From Odiellus spinosus (Eukaryota > Arthropoda > Arachnida > Opiliones > Phalangiidae): a stretch of DNA of 64,000 nt. Location of the stretch: positions 7,752,501-7,816,500 of the forward strand of contig OY987226.1 in assembly GCA_963920705.1 (NCBI GenBank). The letters are read 5' to 3'. Within the stretch, counting starts at the first letter, position 1, and the number at the start of each line of letters is the position of its first letter. The notes below the pieces were generated by a model. It was given only the letters and a program-made list of their open reading frames with translations. It made no database searches and was not told the DNA's origin. Made by a program: the position numbers and the translations under genes. Of this stretch, positions 12,601 to 26,240 are shown one piece after another.

Positions 12601-14585
12601 TCTTTGTTTTTCCGAATCACGATACTCGTGACTTGTCCTTCAACATCCTTACAAGTCCTGGGTCGCATCTGGTGTCTGACCATCCCAGCCAAAAGAGTCG
12701 CGCGGGGAAAGTATATAGGTTGCTGTTGCTTTACTCGCTGATAGAGGGCAGACGGTTAAGAGGAAATGACAGAGAAAGGGGATAGGGAAGTCCTGTTTAG
12801 TCCTTATGCCTTGTTGCAGGGATAAGGCAAATCTCTCCCTTGTGACTCACCCCTTAACTATCAGACAGTGGGATAACAGATAGGATAGGATGGCCTGTAG
12901 AATGAGTACATGAGAGTAGAGTGGGATGTATTGGATGAGGAGATTGTGTAAAAAGCAAGCATCTGTTTAAAAGCGTATCTAAAGACTGTCCGAAACAAAC
13001 TGTGTACGATGGGAAAGTGTGGCTTTTAGGGAATATACGTTCCCTTCTTGGATTGGAGAAAAAATAAGTTTAATTGTTATAGATTTTTAAACTTGAATAT
13101 CTTGGTTTCTAAGTATGCAATTGGCAGGCGAGTATTGGCATTGTCAAATATCATTATCTATCAATCGAAGTGCAAAGATTGAACCTAATAGTATGTCTAG
13201 TTAATTTTAAAATTAAGTTTTAAAATTTGTTAAATTTTGATCGAGAATTTCAATGATGTTTAAAAATATCGTTAAAAATCGTTAAATATCCTTTTCAAGT
13301 TAATTTTATTATTAATGTTATATTTTGAATATTAATTACAAATTATTGAAGTTCAGCTTTCCCAAACCATGTTTATATTATCATATTTGATAAAATATGT
13401 TAAGTTAATTAATTTAATCACACAATCAGATTTTTCAACCATGGCAAAAGCAAATATTAAAAAAGGCCACGAAACCTATCCTTCGCAAAAACAATTTGTT
13501 TGTCTGGCAGAAACTTGTTTTTGGGTGCGAAAATGACAAGGTGAAAATAAGCTCTGAGAATGAAATAAAAAGCTATACACTCTTCTTTTTCATTAACAGT
13601 CTGAACTCGAACGAATTTCTCTACCATTCCCAGTTTGAGGGTTGTTTGTGGCTTCTATGCTAATTCGGTTCATTTAAAAAGTACCCGCCTATCGTCCAAG
13701 CGTCGCGTGCCAGACTGCGCGGTTAGAATCATTCTTATTTTGCAACACGCTGCAGAACTAGACTATCCCTGGTCACTAAGAAACTAATATTTAAAAGGGA
13801 AATAGCGGAACTAACTTTGCACGCGCTGAAATAATTACATGGCGATATAATGTTGACCATATAGGTTCTGTTTGCACTACAATGATGCGAGAGAGTTTGA
13901 TGACTGGCTTCTGCTATGGGCAGGGGATTTTTTTAAAGGAATGGGATATTGATCAAAAATGAACGTAAATGTTCAGTAAAGGAATATACTTGGTTTCACA
14001 CTTCTCAGTTTACTTTCTGATCAAGTTCTATGCCTTTTTTACTCATTGATTACTCGGAGTGAGACGATCGTTTAAGGCGTGCGTAGTGTATTTACATTAT
14101 AAACGCGAGTGCACGTGAAACGGTATTATAGCGAGTCCTGTTCGAGTTCTCAGCGCGTACAAAAGTAAGGTCCGGTTTTTTTTTAATGAGAGGTATATTG
14201 GAAATAGAAATGGGTCTATGTTTTTACGTACAGAAAGCTCAAATGGTCTATAAAAACTAGAGATTGCACCCCAATTTTAAAATGGATGCCCGCTGGGTGC
14301 TTTGAAAGGTAATATGTCAAGAGGCTAACCATGCGTACGAGCGTCAATGGCGCAAGACTTGTTGGTACAAGCCGGTCTCTATTCCCTAGTGAATTTTTAT
14401 ACTTTATACTTCGCAATGCTAGACACTGTCTATTTACGTATGAAGATATATCTAGTTAGTGAGGCAATATACTGAAAAATTTAGGAGAATAGTTTGCGGA
14501 AGTTAACGAGACAATAGTTTAAATATTGTCTGGAGAAATATTTCAAGTGTACTTATTTTATATAAAAAAAGGACTCGGATCTACT

Positions 14586-14590
<5 letters not shown>
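9660..14590. other. Long non-coding stretch, no gene seen
   Basis: No frame with a recognisable domain. Minor items are a perfect 18-bp palindrome CCTTTACAATTGTAAAGG at about 10662 to 10679, and a GC-richer patch around 12640 to 12960 with a short stem GCCTTAT/ATAAGGC. The patch could be regulatory or a decayed repeat; nothing decides between these. Confidence 0.5.

Positions 14591-14620
<30 letters not shown>
14591..14620 (+). repeat. Poly-A run of 30
   Basis: An uninterrupted run of 30 A. Such runs can be the tail of a retroposed copy, but no gene, SINE or target duplication is recognisable upstream, so it is listed only as a simple repeat. Confidence 0.8.
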
Positions 14621-14622
<2 letters not shown>

Positions 14623-14759
14623 AAGTCTTTTAAGGTCCGTTTTCAAACTTTTGCTTTAGCTTTTCCAAGAGAAGCTCGTATCATATTTATTTAGATATCC
14701 GTTTCTTGAAGCCTAAAAACGTGGGTTAAGCGATAATCTTCATTTAATAAGCTAATGCA

Positions 14760-15113
14760 AATACAAATATTAAACTGGAAATAAATTTAAAACTTACCCG
14801 AAAAAATAGGCTTAGCTGAATTCATCGTTATCACCTTAACTCCCCATATAAGGACTAACGACCAATTATATTGATCGATGGCTCTTACATGGGGAATGAA
14901 GGATCTCCATGATCAATGTCATTGGTCGCTAGTCCTTATACTACTGGGAGCTCAGGATAGCTCCATGACTCCAGCTAAGCCTATTTTGATGATAAGTTTT
15001 AAATTTATTTCTAGTTTAAAATTTTTTGTAATTTTTATTTACTGTCGGATTAGGCCTAGTTAAACGATAAAGAATCGATAAAAAATCAATTGCTTTTAGA
15101 ATACATTCTCCCT
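14760..15113. mobile_element. TTAA-flanked foldback MITE, left-truncated copy 2
   Basis: It aligns by eye with the element at 9222 to 9655, from the AAATATTAAACT block inwards to the right end TACATTCTCCCT, which is followed by TTAA at 15114 to 15117. The left terminal ~70 bp, including the AGGGAG end, are absent. The central hairpin has diverged and lacks the CpG-rich apex of copy 1. It has no coding frame. This is an older, 5'-truncated copy. Confidence 0.7.
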
Positions 15114-15117
15114 TTAA

Positions 15118-17158
15118 ACTTGTACGAAAGGTTTTGAAGTTTTTCCTCGACTTTTTCTATACGCCGGAAATGACTATAATTGTTTTCGTAAGTCGAAATT
15201 TTCATCAAACATTTTGTATGGAGAACCATTTAGGGGAATTATTTAAGCTTGTAAGTTATGAAAGATAACGGAGTGCCATTATCCAGATCGTAATATTTAA
15301 AATAAAAATAAATATACGTCAAATTTGCATATCAAAACATTAAAATCTACTCTGCCCAAATTGAGGGGAGTTCCAAAAAAAAATATTCACCCAACCAAAA
15401 TATTTCTATTCAAATTTCAATCTCTGTAAAACCCAAATACGAACCGAAGAACCATATTTCCAACCAAACCCCTAAAGACCCATATATATCTCTATTCCCT
15501 GTCTATAACGTATTCTATTTAATATCAAACCAATCTAACTTGGAAGTACAAAACTATATACTGTTTAAGAGTGCTTGGTAAAACTACTCTCAACTCAATA
15601 AGGTTTAATATTATGTATTATAACGCTTCAGTTTTAACTCTTTTGCAAATTGCGAGTTTAAATTTAAGTAGAGAAAGAAAATTATAGTTAAAGAAATAGT
15701 CTCAAATAAATTGTCTGAGATCGCTGTAGAAGTAATTAAAACACATCGATAATTTACTCAATAGCAATAGATCTAACTAAAGATTATCATCAAATGACAA
15801 TTTAAAGGATAGTGAAGATGAAACAATTTTTAATGGATTAGGAAATAAATATGCATAATAACATAAAAATTTCATCAAAGGTTTTTGTTTAATTTACAAT
15901 ATTAGAGCCCACTAAAACTAACTACATTTTCGAAGGGCTAAAACTTAAAAATGAAAGGTAGGTTTTAATTCTATTCGGTTAGCTTCAGATTTTCTCTCAT
16001 TTTTCCATCTAAAAATTAAGTTAGGCTTAGCGTGTTAAATCGAAATTAACTGCAAACATATGATAATAATTTTTGAGTTTTAATTATTCATTTTAATAAA
16101 AAATTCTTTGAAGAATTATTCCTTATTTTTGGCCGCCCTCGGTTTTATTAATATGATAAACCTTTTCGGTTCACTATTTAACACCATATTTCTTAAAAAA
16201 TTAACTATTTTTAATCCATAATCTCCATTTTTAATTGCTCCATGGGATGGATGTAATACTTACACTCTGGTTGTCAATAACATCAGTTATAAATTATTAT
16301 TATTATTCTTAATATTAAAATAAAAGTGTGAGACTTTTTATTTTAACACTCCCTCCATTGAAACCAAAATCTGCGCGTTATCAGCTTCAGATATCCTAGC
16401 TTTCAAGTTAGCTTGGATATTTAGTTTATAGGTATAGTTTTCAAGCCAACGATCTAATTTACATTCAGGGCGGGAACTAAAAGAGTGTGTGAGAGAGAGA
16501 GAGGAAGGCAGTCTCGTCTAGAGGTCCTTCGGATCCCACTGGCTTAAAGCTTTAATCCGGTGATTATCTTGACGCGATTAGCCTTGCCCCGTCGTTCGTC
16601 CCACGTGGCAACAGACTGAACAGGCCCCCTCTTTAACTCCTCGTCTGATATCGAAGCCGGAAGCTAAAACTCCTATATCCTTTACTGACGAACGAGCGTG
16701 TACGTGCCGTACATTTTTTACGTATCCGACGTGTTTAAGTTGGCATTGTTATTAAAGGTGGTAATGGTTTCGGTAGAAGTGACGGATTTGATTGGGGATA
16801 TTTAAGCGAAGAAGATAAACGGGGTTGTACGCGGGGATGTTGGGACGTTGGGGAGAGAAAGAGATTATAATCTAGAGTGTGGCTGGTCAAAACGTAATGG
16901 TTTTGGCGTTATCGAATATATTTAAAAATTGTTAGAACCGTTAGGCGACGCTTTTTAAAGTGAGACAGAAAAAGATAATTTGTTTTGCGTTGAATTGTAG
17001 CACTTCTTTGTCTGAAATTAGGCCAGAATGGTAATAGATTTCGCTTCTTAATTATTATATGCGTGTTAAAACAAAAACATTTGAGATAGATATTGAATTA
17101 AAATCAAAGCCTTAATTATTAGAAAACACTCATTGTTTAATAGAAAAATATATTTAAC
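15118..17158. other. Non-coding stretch with a GC-richer patch
   Basis: No gene recognised. A GC-richer, CpG-containing patch at about 16480 to 16880 follows a GA-repeat (GAGAGAGAGAGAGG near 16491). It could be a promoter-like region or a decayed repeat, but no adjoining coding frame supports a promoter call. Confidence 0.45.
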
Positions 17159-17495
17159 CAGAAGCCGATGAAACCCTCCTTAGAAGTCTATTACTCCCGG
17201 GTCTTGTCTACCCCTCTATGTATGGGTTAGTTTCAAAAAGCGCGATACGTACGCCTCCTAACGGTAGATATTTTCGGAGCGGGAGTTCGTCGAGCGAATA
17301 TCTCTAGCAGCCTTGGAGTTCGTCAAAAAAACGTCGTCGTTTGTGGAGAGAGAGAATTTCCAATTTTCCGTAGACAGGGGGTATGAAGTAGGACCCCTCC
17401 GATCTCGTAAAATTGGGAATTTTACCCATACAGAGAGGAGCGCTATTTGGAACATTAGAGTAGTAGACTTCAAAGGAGGGTTTCATCGGCTTCTG
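17159..17495 (+). mobile_element. MITE family B, copy 1 (7-bp target duplication)
   Basis: A 337-bp element with terminal inverted repeats of about 38 bp, starting CAGAAGCCGATGAAACCC and ending with its complement. The flanks are the exact 7-bp duplication ATTTAAC (17152 to 17158 and 17496 to 17502). Short frames on both strands inside it recur in the other copies only because the element recurs; they are not genes. Copies lie at 25995 to 26233, 30984 to 31321 (reversed) and 46189 to 46524. Confidence 0.9.
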
Positions 17496-17703
17496 ATTTA
17501 ACCAATAAAACGTTCATTATTTAAAGTTTTAATTAAAAAACCCGCATAAATAGAAATATAAAGTCTATTCCATGCTAATTTGAAATTAAATTATAATTAT
17601 ACGATGTAATACGATTGCAAAAATATGATAATGAAACAGCCTTTGGGGTTCAAAGAGCATTTTTTAAACCCCCCATAAAGTACCTTCAAAAGCGCTTTGT
17701 TAC

Positions 17704-17838
17704 ACCCTCTTCAGACGAGGCGTATTTAGCCCGGTTTAATCAGATTTAACCGAGGTTTATAGAACTGAGAAGGCTATGTTAACTTCAGTTAAATCTGATT
17801 AAACCCGCTAATTACGCCTCGTCTGAAAAAGGTATAAG
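17704..17838. repeat. Small terminal-inverted-repeat hairpin
   Basis: Two arms of about 50 to 55 bp face each other: TCAGACGAGGCGTATTTAGC, then GGTTTAATCAGATTTAAC on the left, with the complement on the right ending near GCCTCGTCTGA. The spacer is under 20 bp. The ends CCTCTTCAGACG and CGTCTGAAAAAGG suggest a very short MITE. No convincing target duplication was found. Confidence 0.65.
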
Positions 17839-20489
17839 CGTTTATTCGAAAATCCATATAAGGAACATCTTTAATTAACCAATAAGTATTCAGATTTTTA
17901 ATGATTTAAAATGAAGTTTGGTTTAATTTTTCGCGTTAAATAATATTTTAGATAAAAATTTGGTTTTCGGTTTCATCCTCTCTTTAAGTATAAAATGAAT
18001 CGCCCGCCTTAAAAGACCAACAGCTGCCCCTGATCTATTTTTCAGGATTCAATCTGTATCCTCTTTTTCATTTTATTTTTTGAAAAATGGTGTGGAAGAC
18101 CCATCAGAGCCTTTATCTCAAATCCGCTGTTTAATTTTGTATATTTATATAAGAGCGACGTATGGATTAGGTGAAGGTCAAGCTTAGTGTCGTCTGCAGG
18201 CTATATGAATAATTGAATTGATGGACATTGTCCCCAATATGGTAGGATATGAATTATTAGGCTAACAATGGACTTTCTTTTCAACTTGTGTTAGATATTA
18301 TAGATGGAAGGACGAAAGTTTTTCGGTGGTAAAAAACTATTTAAGAGTGAAAGCCAAAATCGGATTAAATATTCAGCGATTTCTTTTCGTTGTACAAATA
18401 TTGCAAATTTAGTAATCACATTTTATTAATTTTTAATTTTTTTTTTAAATCTAAGGATTTTTAATCTTGAAATATATTAATTTAATTAATTTTTTTAAAT
18501 ATATGTACAGGAAAGTCCGTATTCGTTTAGTTTACGACTTCTATAGAAATATTAATTTAGCCAAACATAACCTAATCTTAAATCCTCACCCAACAACGTT
18601 ATAGATTCTAATTTACCCCAAAACCACGAAATCGGTTGTTACAAGATGCAATTTTGGTCGAATGGCAATTCGATCGGAAGAGAATTAATATAACTATTAC
18701 TTGATATATAACGATTGATATACAACGATTGATTTTGTAATATTATTAAAATATATATTCAGAATTATATCTCTGACCTTAATACTAAATTAATTTAATT
18801 TTAATCTAAATTTAATTTTAATCTAAAATTAAAATTTGTAATTGCTAATAATAGTTCCTTTCAATGGATATAAATATAATTACAATATTTATCCTAAAAA
18901 ATTAAGTCTTAGCACGTCTTTTTATTTTAAAATCTAGGAGCATATATTAGGTTATTTAATTTTCTAAATAATTTATGAACATGTTTATAGTAAACCAATT
19001 TTCAAACCACGAAAATGCGTGAAATAAACAATTCGTATAGCTGAGACCGCTTAATTATGAATTTAGCATATTGCACCGCCAACATATAACATACTCAAAA
19101 GTATTCGATAAATTCTTATACAATTCCTCCAAGCTTTAGGCTTGTGAAGTTTTAGATATATTATTCATCAAGTAACTCAGAAACAATAGAGTAAAAGGGA
19201 ACGATAGGGAAATAATCCTATTCAAATCACTGCTTGCAACCGTATTACTTTCTCACTGCTGCTTTTAAGCTAAATTTACTGTAATATTCGAAGTAACAAT
19301 ATTAGGTATCCGTTTGCGAAACTACTTTTATCCTTTATAAAGTTTAATATTATGTAATAATCCGCTATAGTTTACGCCGTTGTGCGAATTTTATTTGTAT
19401 CAAAATATATTTATAAGGTAATTCAAGGTCCGTGCCTCTCTAACGCGACTGTCTTAAATTTTCCTAATTAAATTTTGCTTCTAGAGCGATTTCCATTTTC
19501 TCGGCTCGACGATTCACTCAGACGCATTTAATCCAACTGTAAGCCTTTTATAATATATATAATAGAATATATATTCGCAAGGTTAGATGTAATAAAATGG
19601 AAGGTTCATTTATTCACCCGCGAGCTTACCTTATTTCTCAACCACTTTAAAGATTACTTCGTTACTAATATTTTCTCGTATCTGAATAAAATTCATATCA
19701 GTTTTAAATTTCAGAACGTATAAAGATAGAACTCCATCTATTCTACATCGTATGATCTCTTAGGGTTGAGGGTAGTTTAACTTTCTACCACGCTAATAAG
19801 TCTTATGATGTGTATGAAATGGATCAAGGATGAGGTAATTTGAAGGCACCCCAAAATTAGAAGGGGGGTTTAAACTATAAGATAACGCTATTCCCAGAGA
19901 GGTACCTTAGAAAGGGGTTTAAACTAAGATAGCTCTATTCTCAGACTGACAGTTTTGGTATAAGAATATTAGTTTGAATTAGATTGAAATCTATGTTTTG
20001 GTTTCATAGAGATAAAGGAAAACACTTTCTAGTCTTGTATGTGTTGAAATTCAACGCAATTTTTTTCAATAGTTGCGTTTGTAACCATGTGATACGACCT
20101 TTGAATCAAACTAATTAACATAAAGAACTTGGTAATTTTTGTCCCAGTTTTTTTCCCCAAAACCAAATAAATATAGGTAGCCCCTGTAAAAGTGTTCTAA
20201 CCGTTTCACAATAATGTTCAGAGTGAAGCCTACTTTGCAGGGTCTAAATGAAAATTTTCTTTATTTGCTGTTTCAAATGCGATGTGACGATAGCGCAACC
20301 AGCGTAACTAATACGCATTAATTGTTGGAAACATCGCTTATTAAGAGCCCGACCTTAATTGATCTTAACTAATTATGGTACTTCCTTAGGTTTTAATTGA
20401 ATCAATTTAACTAAAATGACCTTGCATCCTTATTTATTTTAGCGTCATGTCTTAGCCAATTTTCAAGTTAGAAAAACTCTTTCGTGTTA
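17839..20489. other. Non-coding stretch, no gene seen
   Basis: Strongly AT-rich. The only structure is an imperfect direct duplication of about 50 bp at 19855 to 19950, in which GGGGTTTAAACTA is followed each time by AAGATA and CTATTC blocks. No recognisable gene. Confidence 0.5.
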
Positions 20490-20493
20490 TTAA

Positions 20494-20898
20494 AGGGAGA
20501 ATGCAACCTAACAATAAGTGTTTTTTTTATCGATTCCTTATTGTTTAAATAGGCCTAATCCACTAGTGAAAAAAATTTACGAGCAAATATTAAACTATAA
20601 ATAAATTTGAAACTTACCCGGAAAATAGGCTTAGCGGGATTCATGGAGGTCCTGATTTCCTCGCATTATAAGGTCTAGCAACCAATCGAACGCGATTGTA
20701 AGTCTCATGGAGATCTCGCGTGAACGATGGGCCTTTGCTCATTGTCGTTAGACCTTACACGGGGGCAATTCAGAATCTTCATGAATTTCACTAAGACTAT
20801 TTTCCGGTTTTAAATTTATTTCTAGTTTAATATTTGTTTTGTTAACTTTTTATTGGTTAACGATAAGGAATCGATATTAGGTTGCATTCTAGCTCCTT
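20494..20898. mobile_element. TTAA-flanked foldback MITE, copy 3
   Basis: It starts AGGGAGAATGCAACCTAA after TTAA (20490 to 20493). The right end reads TTAGGTTGCATTCTAGCTCC before TTAA (20899 to 20902). The interior matches the copy at 9222 block by block, including AAACTTACCCGGAAAATAGG and the central GTGAACGA hairpin, with a shorter right arm. No coding frame. The short extra AGCT in the right terminus is a copy-specific change. Confidence 0.75.
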
Positions 20899-20902
20899 TT
20901 AA

Positions 20903-22886
20903 TAGTCTCCACTGAGGGTGATCTTTAGTAATGTAGGGAAAAGCTGACTTTTTTGTTGTCAATTTGCGCCACTAAATATCTCAGAATATTAAAATTGGTC
21001 AATTCTTATCTTAAAAGCGTTGAAACAATGGTCCCATGTATAAAAACCTTGTATATTTATCCAGTATATATTGACTTATCAGACAGGAAACTGTCTTCCA
21101 ATAAAACTCGCGTACATATACCGTAACTGGAATCCAAAGCATAATACGCTTATACTCTTCTAGCCAACAACCCCCTGGGGGTCGAGAAACGGACTTATAA
21201 AGTGTGACGCGCGCACACATACACACTTTTTACGTTCTTTCCCATATTGTCCGCGTCAACGGATATACCGTTCTTTCTTTATTGGTGAACGTCAGGCGCA
21301 AAAAAAGAAGGGGGGAGATAATCCCATGACCGGAGGGATCAAGAAAGGCCTTCCACGGCGGTTTTTTTGGACCCTTAAAGGTCAGATACAGAGTTTTTTT
21401 TCGTCGTGTTTTCGTATCAGAGACGCGCCAGGCATACGTTGGCGCTGGAGAGTGAAGTTAAGCCCTCTTATATGGTACGGCCTATTTCAAGTTTAGTTTG
21501 CAATTGTAGTTTTGTTACAGCGTATTTTGTTTTCTGAACTATAGTTTATAATTTGGGAAATATATACACCTGGAATTAGGAACTCGTAGTCCGTAAACTC
21601 GCAACCTAACTTAAATTGACCTGGCGCCAAACACGTCAATGTCTCATTTAAAAGAATTAAAATCCCTGCAGCTGTTTTTATATTCGCGTGACGTCGTAGT
21701 TGCTTTTTATTTCATGCTCCCGTAGAAATCGGCTTATCGAATGAGGAAAAATTATCTGATTTGGTCAAAAATGATCCGAATAGGACAATTTCAACAGAAT
21801 TCGACCAAATATACCAATTGAACTCAAGAAAAGTGAAGTGGTGACTTCAGATTATCTCATTTTGTCTATATTTGGTCGAGGAGCTTAGCGTAATTATTTT
21901 TTTAAACTGAGGATTGAATTAAATTTGTAAGGACAATATATATGTTCATTTCAATGCGCAGCTTTGACTTTAGTGCAAAATCAGATTGTTTCTTATCGTA
22001 GTTTTCGTTACCGTGTTCGTCTTGAGAGTTTACCGAGTACAAAAGCTTAGTTTTATAGTTTTGTCATAAAAATACGCGTAGTGTTGTTTCCTTTTTGAGT
22101 TATGCTTCGGATTTACGTTGAAAATTTAAAATAAACCCCAAGATTCTTGGTCCCTTATATAGATGTATATTTATGGAGGTATTTGACCCATGACGGGGAT
22201 TTGTAGACGTAAAATTTAAGTGTACCGATATAAAATTCTGTATTTTACGGTGGCTTCTCGATCGGAGTACCGTTGCAATACTACTAGATACTCTTGTTCA
22301 AGAAAAGTTCATAAGTACTATTTTCTTATCTATTAGGCTTAACATTGGATATCATTCTTCCTTAGTTTTGTCCTGTTATGTCAACCACTCTTTAAAAAGT
22401 ATACACCCATTTTACTTCGGCTCGAAACTAGTTGGCAAAAGGTCAAAATCTAAGGCGGATTGGTATACAATGCTAAATGTTATAAGGAAATGCCAACTCC
22501 TATTGCATACCGAGTATACATGGTATTGTTCTTTTGTTTACCGAATTGATTTTTAAAGTTAAGGGATTATATAATATCTAGCGTATACGGTAATATAAAA
22601 GTTTTATATCGGAATATTCTTTTTTAAGACGATACACGGCTGCTGCCTAAATAATAAAACATTTGGTACCGTATTACTGGTAAAGCAAACATTTTTTTTT
22701 GTTTGTTTTTCAAAAGTATAGGGAGAATAAAGTTCTCAGTTTTGGATTGAACGAAATTGTGAGTCTTGAAAAATAAGTTTATCAAGAAATTTCGATAAGC
22801 CTACCTAATATATGAAATTAAGGCATAATGGCAGGATTATCAACAAGCCGATTTTTTCTAGAAATTAAAAGGCCATTTGATTAAAA
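20903..22886. other. Non-coding stretch, no gene seen
   Basis: Mixed composition, with a GC-richer part at about 21140 to 21480. A short inverted pair GACCAAATATA/TATATTTGGTC lies within 21799 to 21880. No reading frame above about 71 codons and none with a recognisable domain. Confidence 0.5.
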
Positions 22887-23173
22887 CAAGAAGGATCAGA
22901 CAAGGAGAGGAAAAGTGGGGACGGCGCAGTTCCTACTGCGTCGGACTAAACTCCCACTCTGGGAGAACGCGGGTAGAGATGTTTCGTGGTAAAATGTTGT
23001 CACGTGGGTAAAACGGATCCTTTATCAGCTTCGTAGTAGCCAACGACGCTAGTGACCACGTGACAACAGTTTACCTCGAGAATTTCCTATCCCCCGCTCC
23101 ACCCGAGTGGGAGGTTGGCTCTTCTCTAACTCAACGCAGCCCTACTTTTCCTCTCCTTGTCTGATCCTTCTTG
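22887..23173 (+). mobile_element. MITE family A, copy 2
   Basis: A 287-bp copy with the same ends as the element at 1521, flanked by the 7-bp duplication ATTAAAA (22880 to 22886 and 23174 to 23180). Compared with copy 1 it has a few substitutions in the ends (CAGACAAGG for CAGATAAGG, matched on the other end) and a small internal length change. The paired change in both ends suggests either a distinct source or correction between ends. Both CACGTG words are kept. Confidence 0.9.
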
Positions 23174-23360
23174 ATTAAAACTATCAGTAAAACATAAATC
23201 CACCATCAAAAGATCTTCTGCAAAGCTGTTATTGTCATTTAGAAATACCATTAATTCAGTTATGATATTCTAATGACGTCATTAGGGAAGCTCCCAAGCT
23301 ATAACAGTGCGTGATGGATTTTGACAATAACCTAATATGAGTTAAAAATTTATGTAGAAG

Positions 23361-23690
23361 CGCGCTAAGCCTAATTGCAATCTAAAGAGATGTAATTTTC
23401 TATTGATTCCTTCTTGTTAAAAAGATCTAGTCCACTAGTAAAAAGATTCATGAACTAGAAATCAATTTTTAACTTACTCGCACCAAAATTCCTGGAGAGT
23501 TTGATATCTCATAGTTAAAGGGTCATTGGCGAATCACGTCGCTTTATTCCGTCAGTAAAACGTTTCATAAAGATACGCGCTTTCGCTCGTTCGTCGTTGC
23601 CTCGTTAACTACGAGATGTCAAATTCTTTAAGCCTACTTTCCTAGTAAGTTTAAAATTAATTTCTAGTATAATATTGGGTTTTAGTTTTA
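23361..23690. mobile_element. Diverged relative of the TTAA foldback family
   Basis: Matching blocks in the right order: TTTTCTATTGATTCCTT, CTAGTCCACTAGTAAAAA, GAACTAGAAATCAATTTTTA and ACTTACTC on the left, with AGTAAGTTTAAAATTAATTT on the right. The centre is again a long imperfect hairpin (CTCATAGTTAA opposite TTAACTACGAG). The AGGGAG ends and TTAA flanks are not recognisable, so this is an old or distinct subfamily. Confidence 0.5.
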
Positions 23691-23699
23691 GTTTCATTT

Positions 23700-25994
23700 A
23701 CTATTAGATATGGTATATATATATTCTTCGTAAGAGAGGTTCGTTCTATCTGTTAGTAGTGAAATAATTAACCTTAAAAACATTTACTAAACCTTTAAGC
23801 TTTATGCAAAATTTCACAAGGGAAAATAAAATCAAAAGTTTTGTTTTTGAGACGAAAAATTGGAAAATTGTTTTCACGACCTTCATGGAATTTTATTTTT
23901 GTTCTGTGTCTGCTTTATTTTATATAAACGACACCAAAGGTTTCGCTTTTAATTATAATCACGACAATTATGCGCATAAATTATCCGCCCTAATTAACAA
24001 ATTTTAGTAAGGGTTTATTTTGTATTTTTGACCTAAATATTAACATTACTTCATTCGAAACTAATTCGAGTTAGGCTGACTTTACGAAATATTTTTTTTT
24101 TTCCAGTTAACTTTTTATGTTTTTTATTAATTTAATTGATTAACCAACGGAGTAAATTTATGCAAAATATTTCCGAATTTCTATCGTGGGATATAAATCA
24201 TATAAAACCCCACTCTATGTGGGGAAATTTTATCAATTTGTAAGATAAATTAAAGGGTACGACATATTTAAATGAAAACTTTTAATAGAAATTTCAAAAT
24301 ACCTCGATGACATAATCAAGTTCACGAAATTACCAAAGATCAATTTTAATTGAAACTAATTGATAAAAGTTATTTAATTTCTATAGCTCCATATCTTTTT
24401 TTATTCCTCCCAATATCGAATTTTTTTCTTTTGTAAATCTGGCTAAAAAACGTTTTTCTTTTTTTGTCTTCCATTTTTTTTAACAAATCCTATCCATTGC
24501 CATTTATCTTGATAATATCCTGAACCCAACTTAGAACTGGGCTACGTATATAACCAAATAAGGGTCCTCTTAAACTATTTTGCCTTTAAAAGGACCAAAT
24601 ATTTGGCCATATGACCGATTTAAAGATCCTTTCTTCTTTCAAATGATAAACAGCCTTGAATTTTTTTACACAGCTTTTTTTTTCTGGACACATAAATCTT
24701 ATAGCGAATTTTGGTAGTACGAATTCACGTGGGTCTAAAGCTCGATAAATGTATATATGTATTTTTTTCCCTTTTTTCAAATCGTTATATCTTAGACATC
24801 ATGCGGAAACGCGTGAAGGCCAAAACCAAGTAACTAAACTTATCAAAAGTTTATCACTTTATACCATAAAAGTAAACATCGCCCCTTAGCTTAATATTAT
24901 CAGCAAAGGCCCAGGTTAATGTACCGGCAGATTCTGATTCGAGAAACTCTAGCGGCCGCAGTCGGTGTAAATAGTGAAATCGGAAGTGCCACTCTTTGGA
25001 GAAATTCCGGAGTAGGGGGGAAGGCAATATAGCCAAGAGCAGCCCGTCTAAATTCCCTCCCTCTCTCCCCTACTCAAAATATCCAGGAAGAGTCCAAACC
25101 ACTCGAGCTAGCCAGGGGTGATGACTTTTTGGCTATTTTTAAGTGATGGGCTATGACGTAAAACGTGACTTTTTTAATTCCGGAATTACTGTTTTATCAA
25201 CAAAAATTGGGCTTTTAATTTTTCTTTCAAGCTCCCTTTAAACATTAGAAACTTCCCCCGAATATGGTATTTTATAAATTTCTGCTTTTATTAATAATTT
25301 ATTATCCAAAATTTATTAATGATAAAATAAGAAAAGAATTTTTCCTCGTTTTAATACAGAATCCCTATAAATTAAATATTTTTTCGCTGCGAACAAAGTT
25401 ATTATCGTATACATAATTAAATTACGAACGAAATTGTTAATATTTAATAACGAGAGCATTTTCTCGAAATCTGCTTGAAATTTGCATAGGCCAAGATTCT
25501 GTCGAGGTCGAGAAAAATCTCAAAACACTAAAAGGCGTTTTATAGTTTCCTTTTCTTTCATCCGCGAAGAATATTTTCTTTGAACAAAGATACGTTTTTT
25601 ATTATTTGGGACATTGCGTACCTTAGCGCGTTTTATAGCTTAAAAAGATAGACGTAAAATTGTAAATTTTTAGAACGCACCTGCGTATTGCGTGATATTG
25701 TACATCACGTTACACACACGATGATTTAAAACAATGGTTTTTTATACGGTCTATGGGCTATACCACATCCGGTTTAGTCTAAACTTATGACGAGGAAAGA
25801 AAAAAAAAAAAAGAAAAGAAACGTTTAATTTAATTTATGCTACTTTCTATTTCGGTAAATTGTTTTGGGAATCGTTTCGTCGTCGTTTTTGTTGTCAAAT
25901 TGACAGATGATTGTAATGTGGGTCAAATGTAGGTTAAATGGTTGGTTAAATGAAAGGGCAAATTACAGTTATTTTATATTTTCATGGATAAAGT
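23700..25994. other. Non-coding stretch, no gene seen
   Basis: AT-rich sequence with homopolymer runs and no frame above about 67 codons. A GCTCCCTTTAAAC word near 25229 resembles a TTAA-family right end but stands alone. No gene or RNA is supported. Confidence 0.5.
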
Positions 25995-26233
25995 CAGAAG
26001 CCGATGAAACCCTCCTTTGAAGTCTCGTCGAGCGAATATCTCTAGCAGCCTTGGAGTTCGTCCAAAAAACGTCGTCGTTTGTGGAGAGAGAGAATTTCCA
26101 ATTTTCCGTAGACAGGGGGTATGAAGTAGGACCCCTTCTAACTCGTAAAATTGGGAATTTTACCCATACAGAGAGGAGCGCTATATGGAACATTGGAGTA
26201 GTAGACTTCAAAGGAGGGTTTCATCGGCTTCTG
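25995..26233 (+). mobile_element. MITE family B, copy 2, internally deleted
   Basis: The ends match the other family B copies, and the 7-bp duplication ATAAAGT is exact (25988 to 25994, 26234 to 26240). At 239 bp it is about 100 bp shorter than its siblings. Near the left end, the segment from the second half of the terminal repeat to the GTCGAGCGAATATC block is missing. It was evidently mobile in this form, or lost the segment after insertion. Confidence 0.88.
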
Positions 26234-26240
26234 ATAAAGT

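Noticed and set aside
17258-17501. Short frames recurring near 17.3, 26.1 and 46.3 kb with similar protein sequences
   Set aside because: They recur because they lie inside family B MITE copies and run through the terminal repeats. The opposite strand is equally open, so there is no sign of coding selection.
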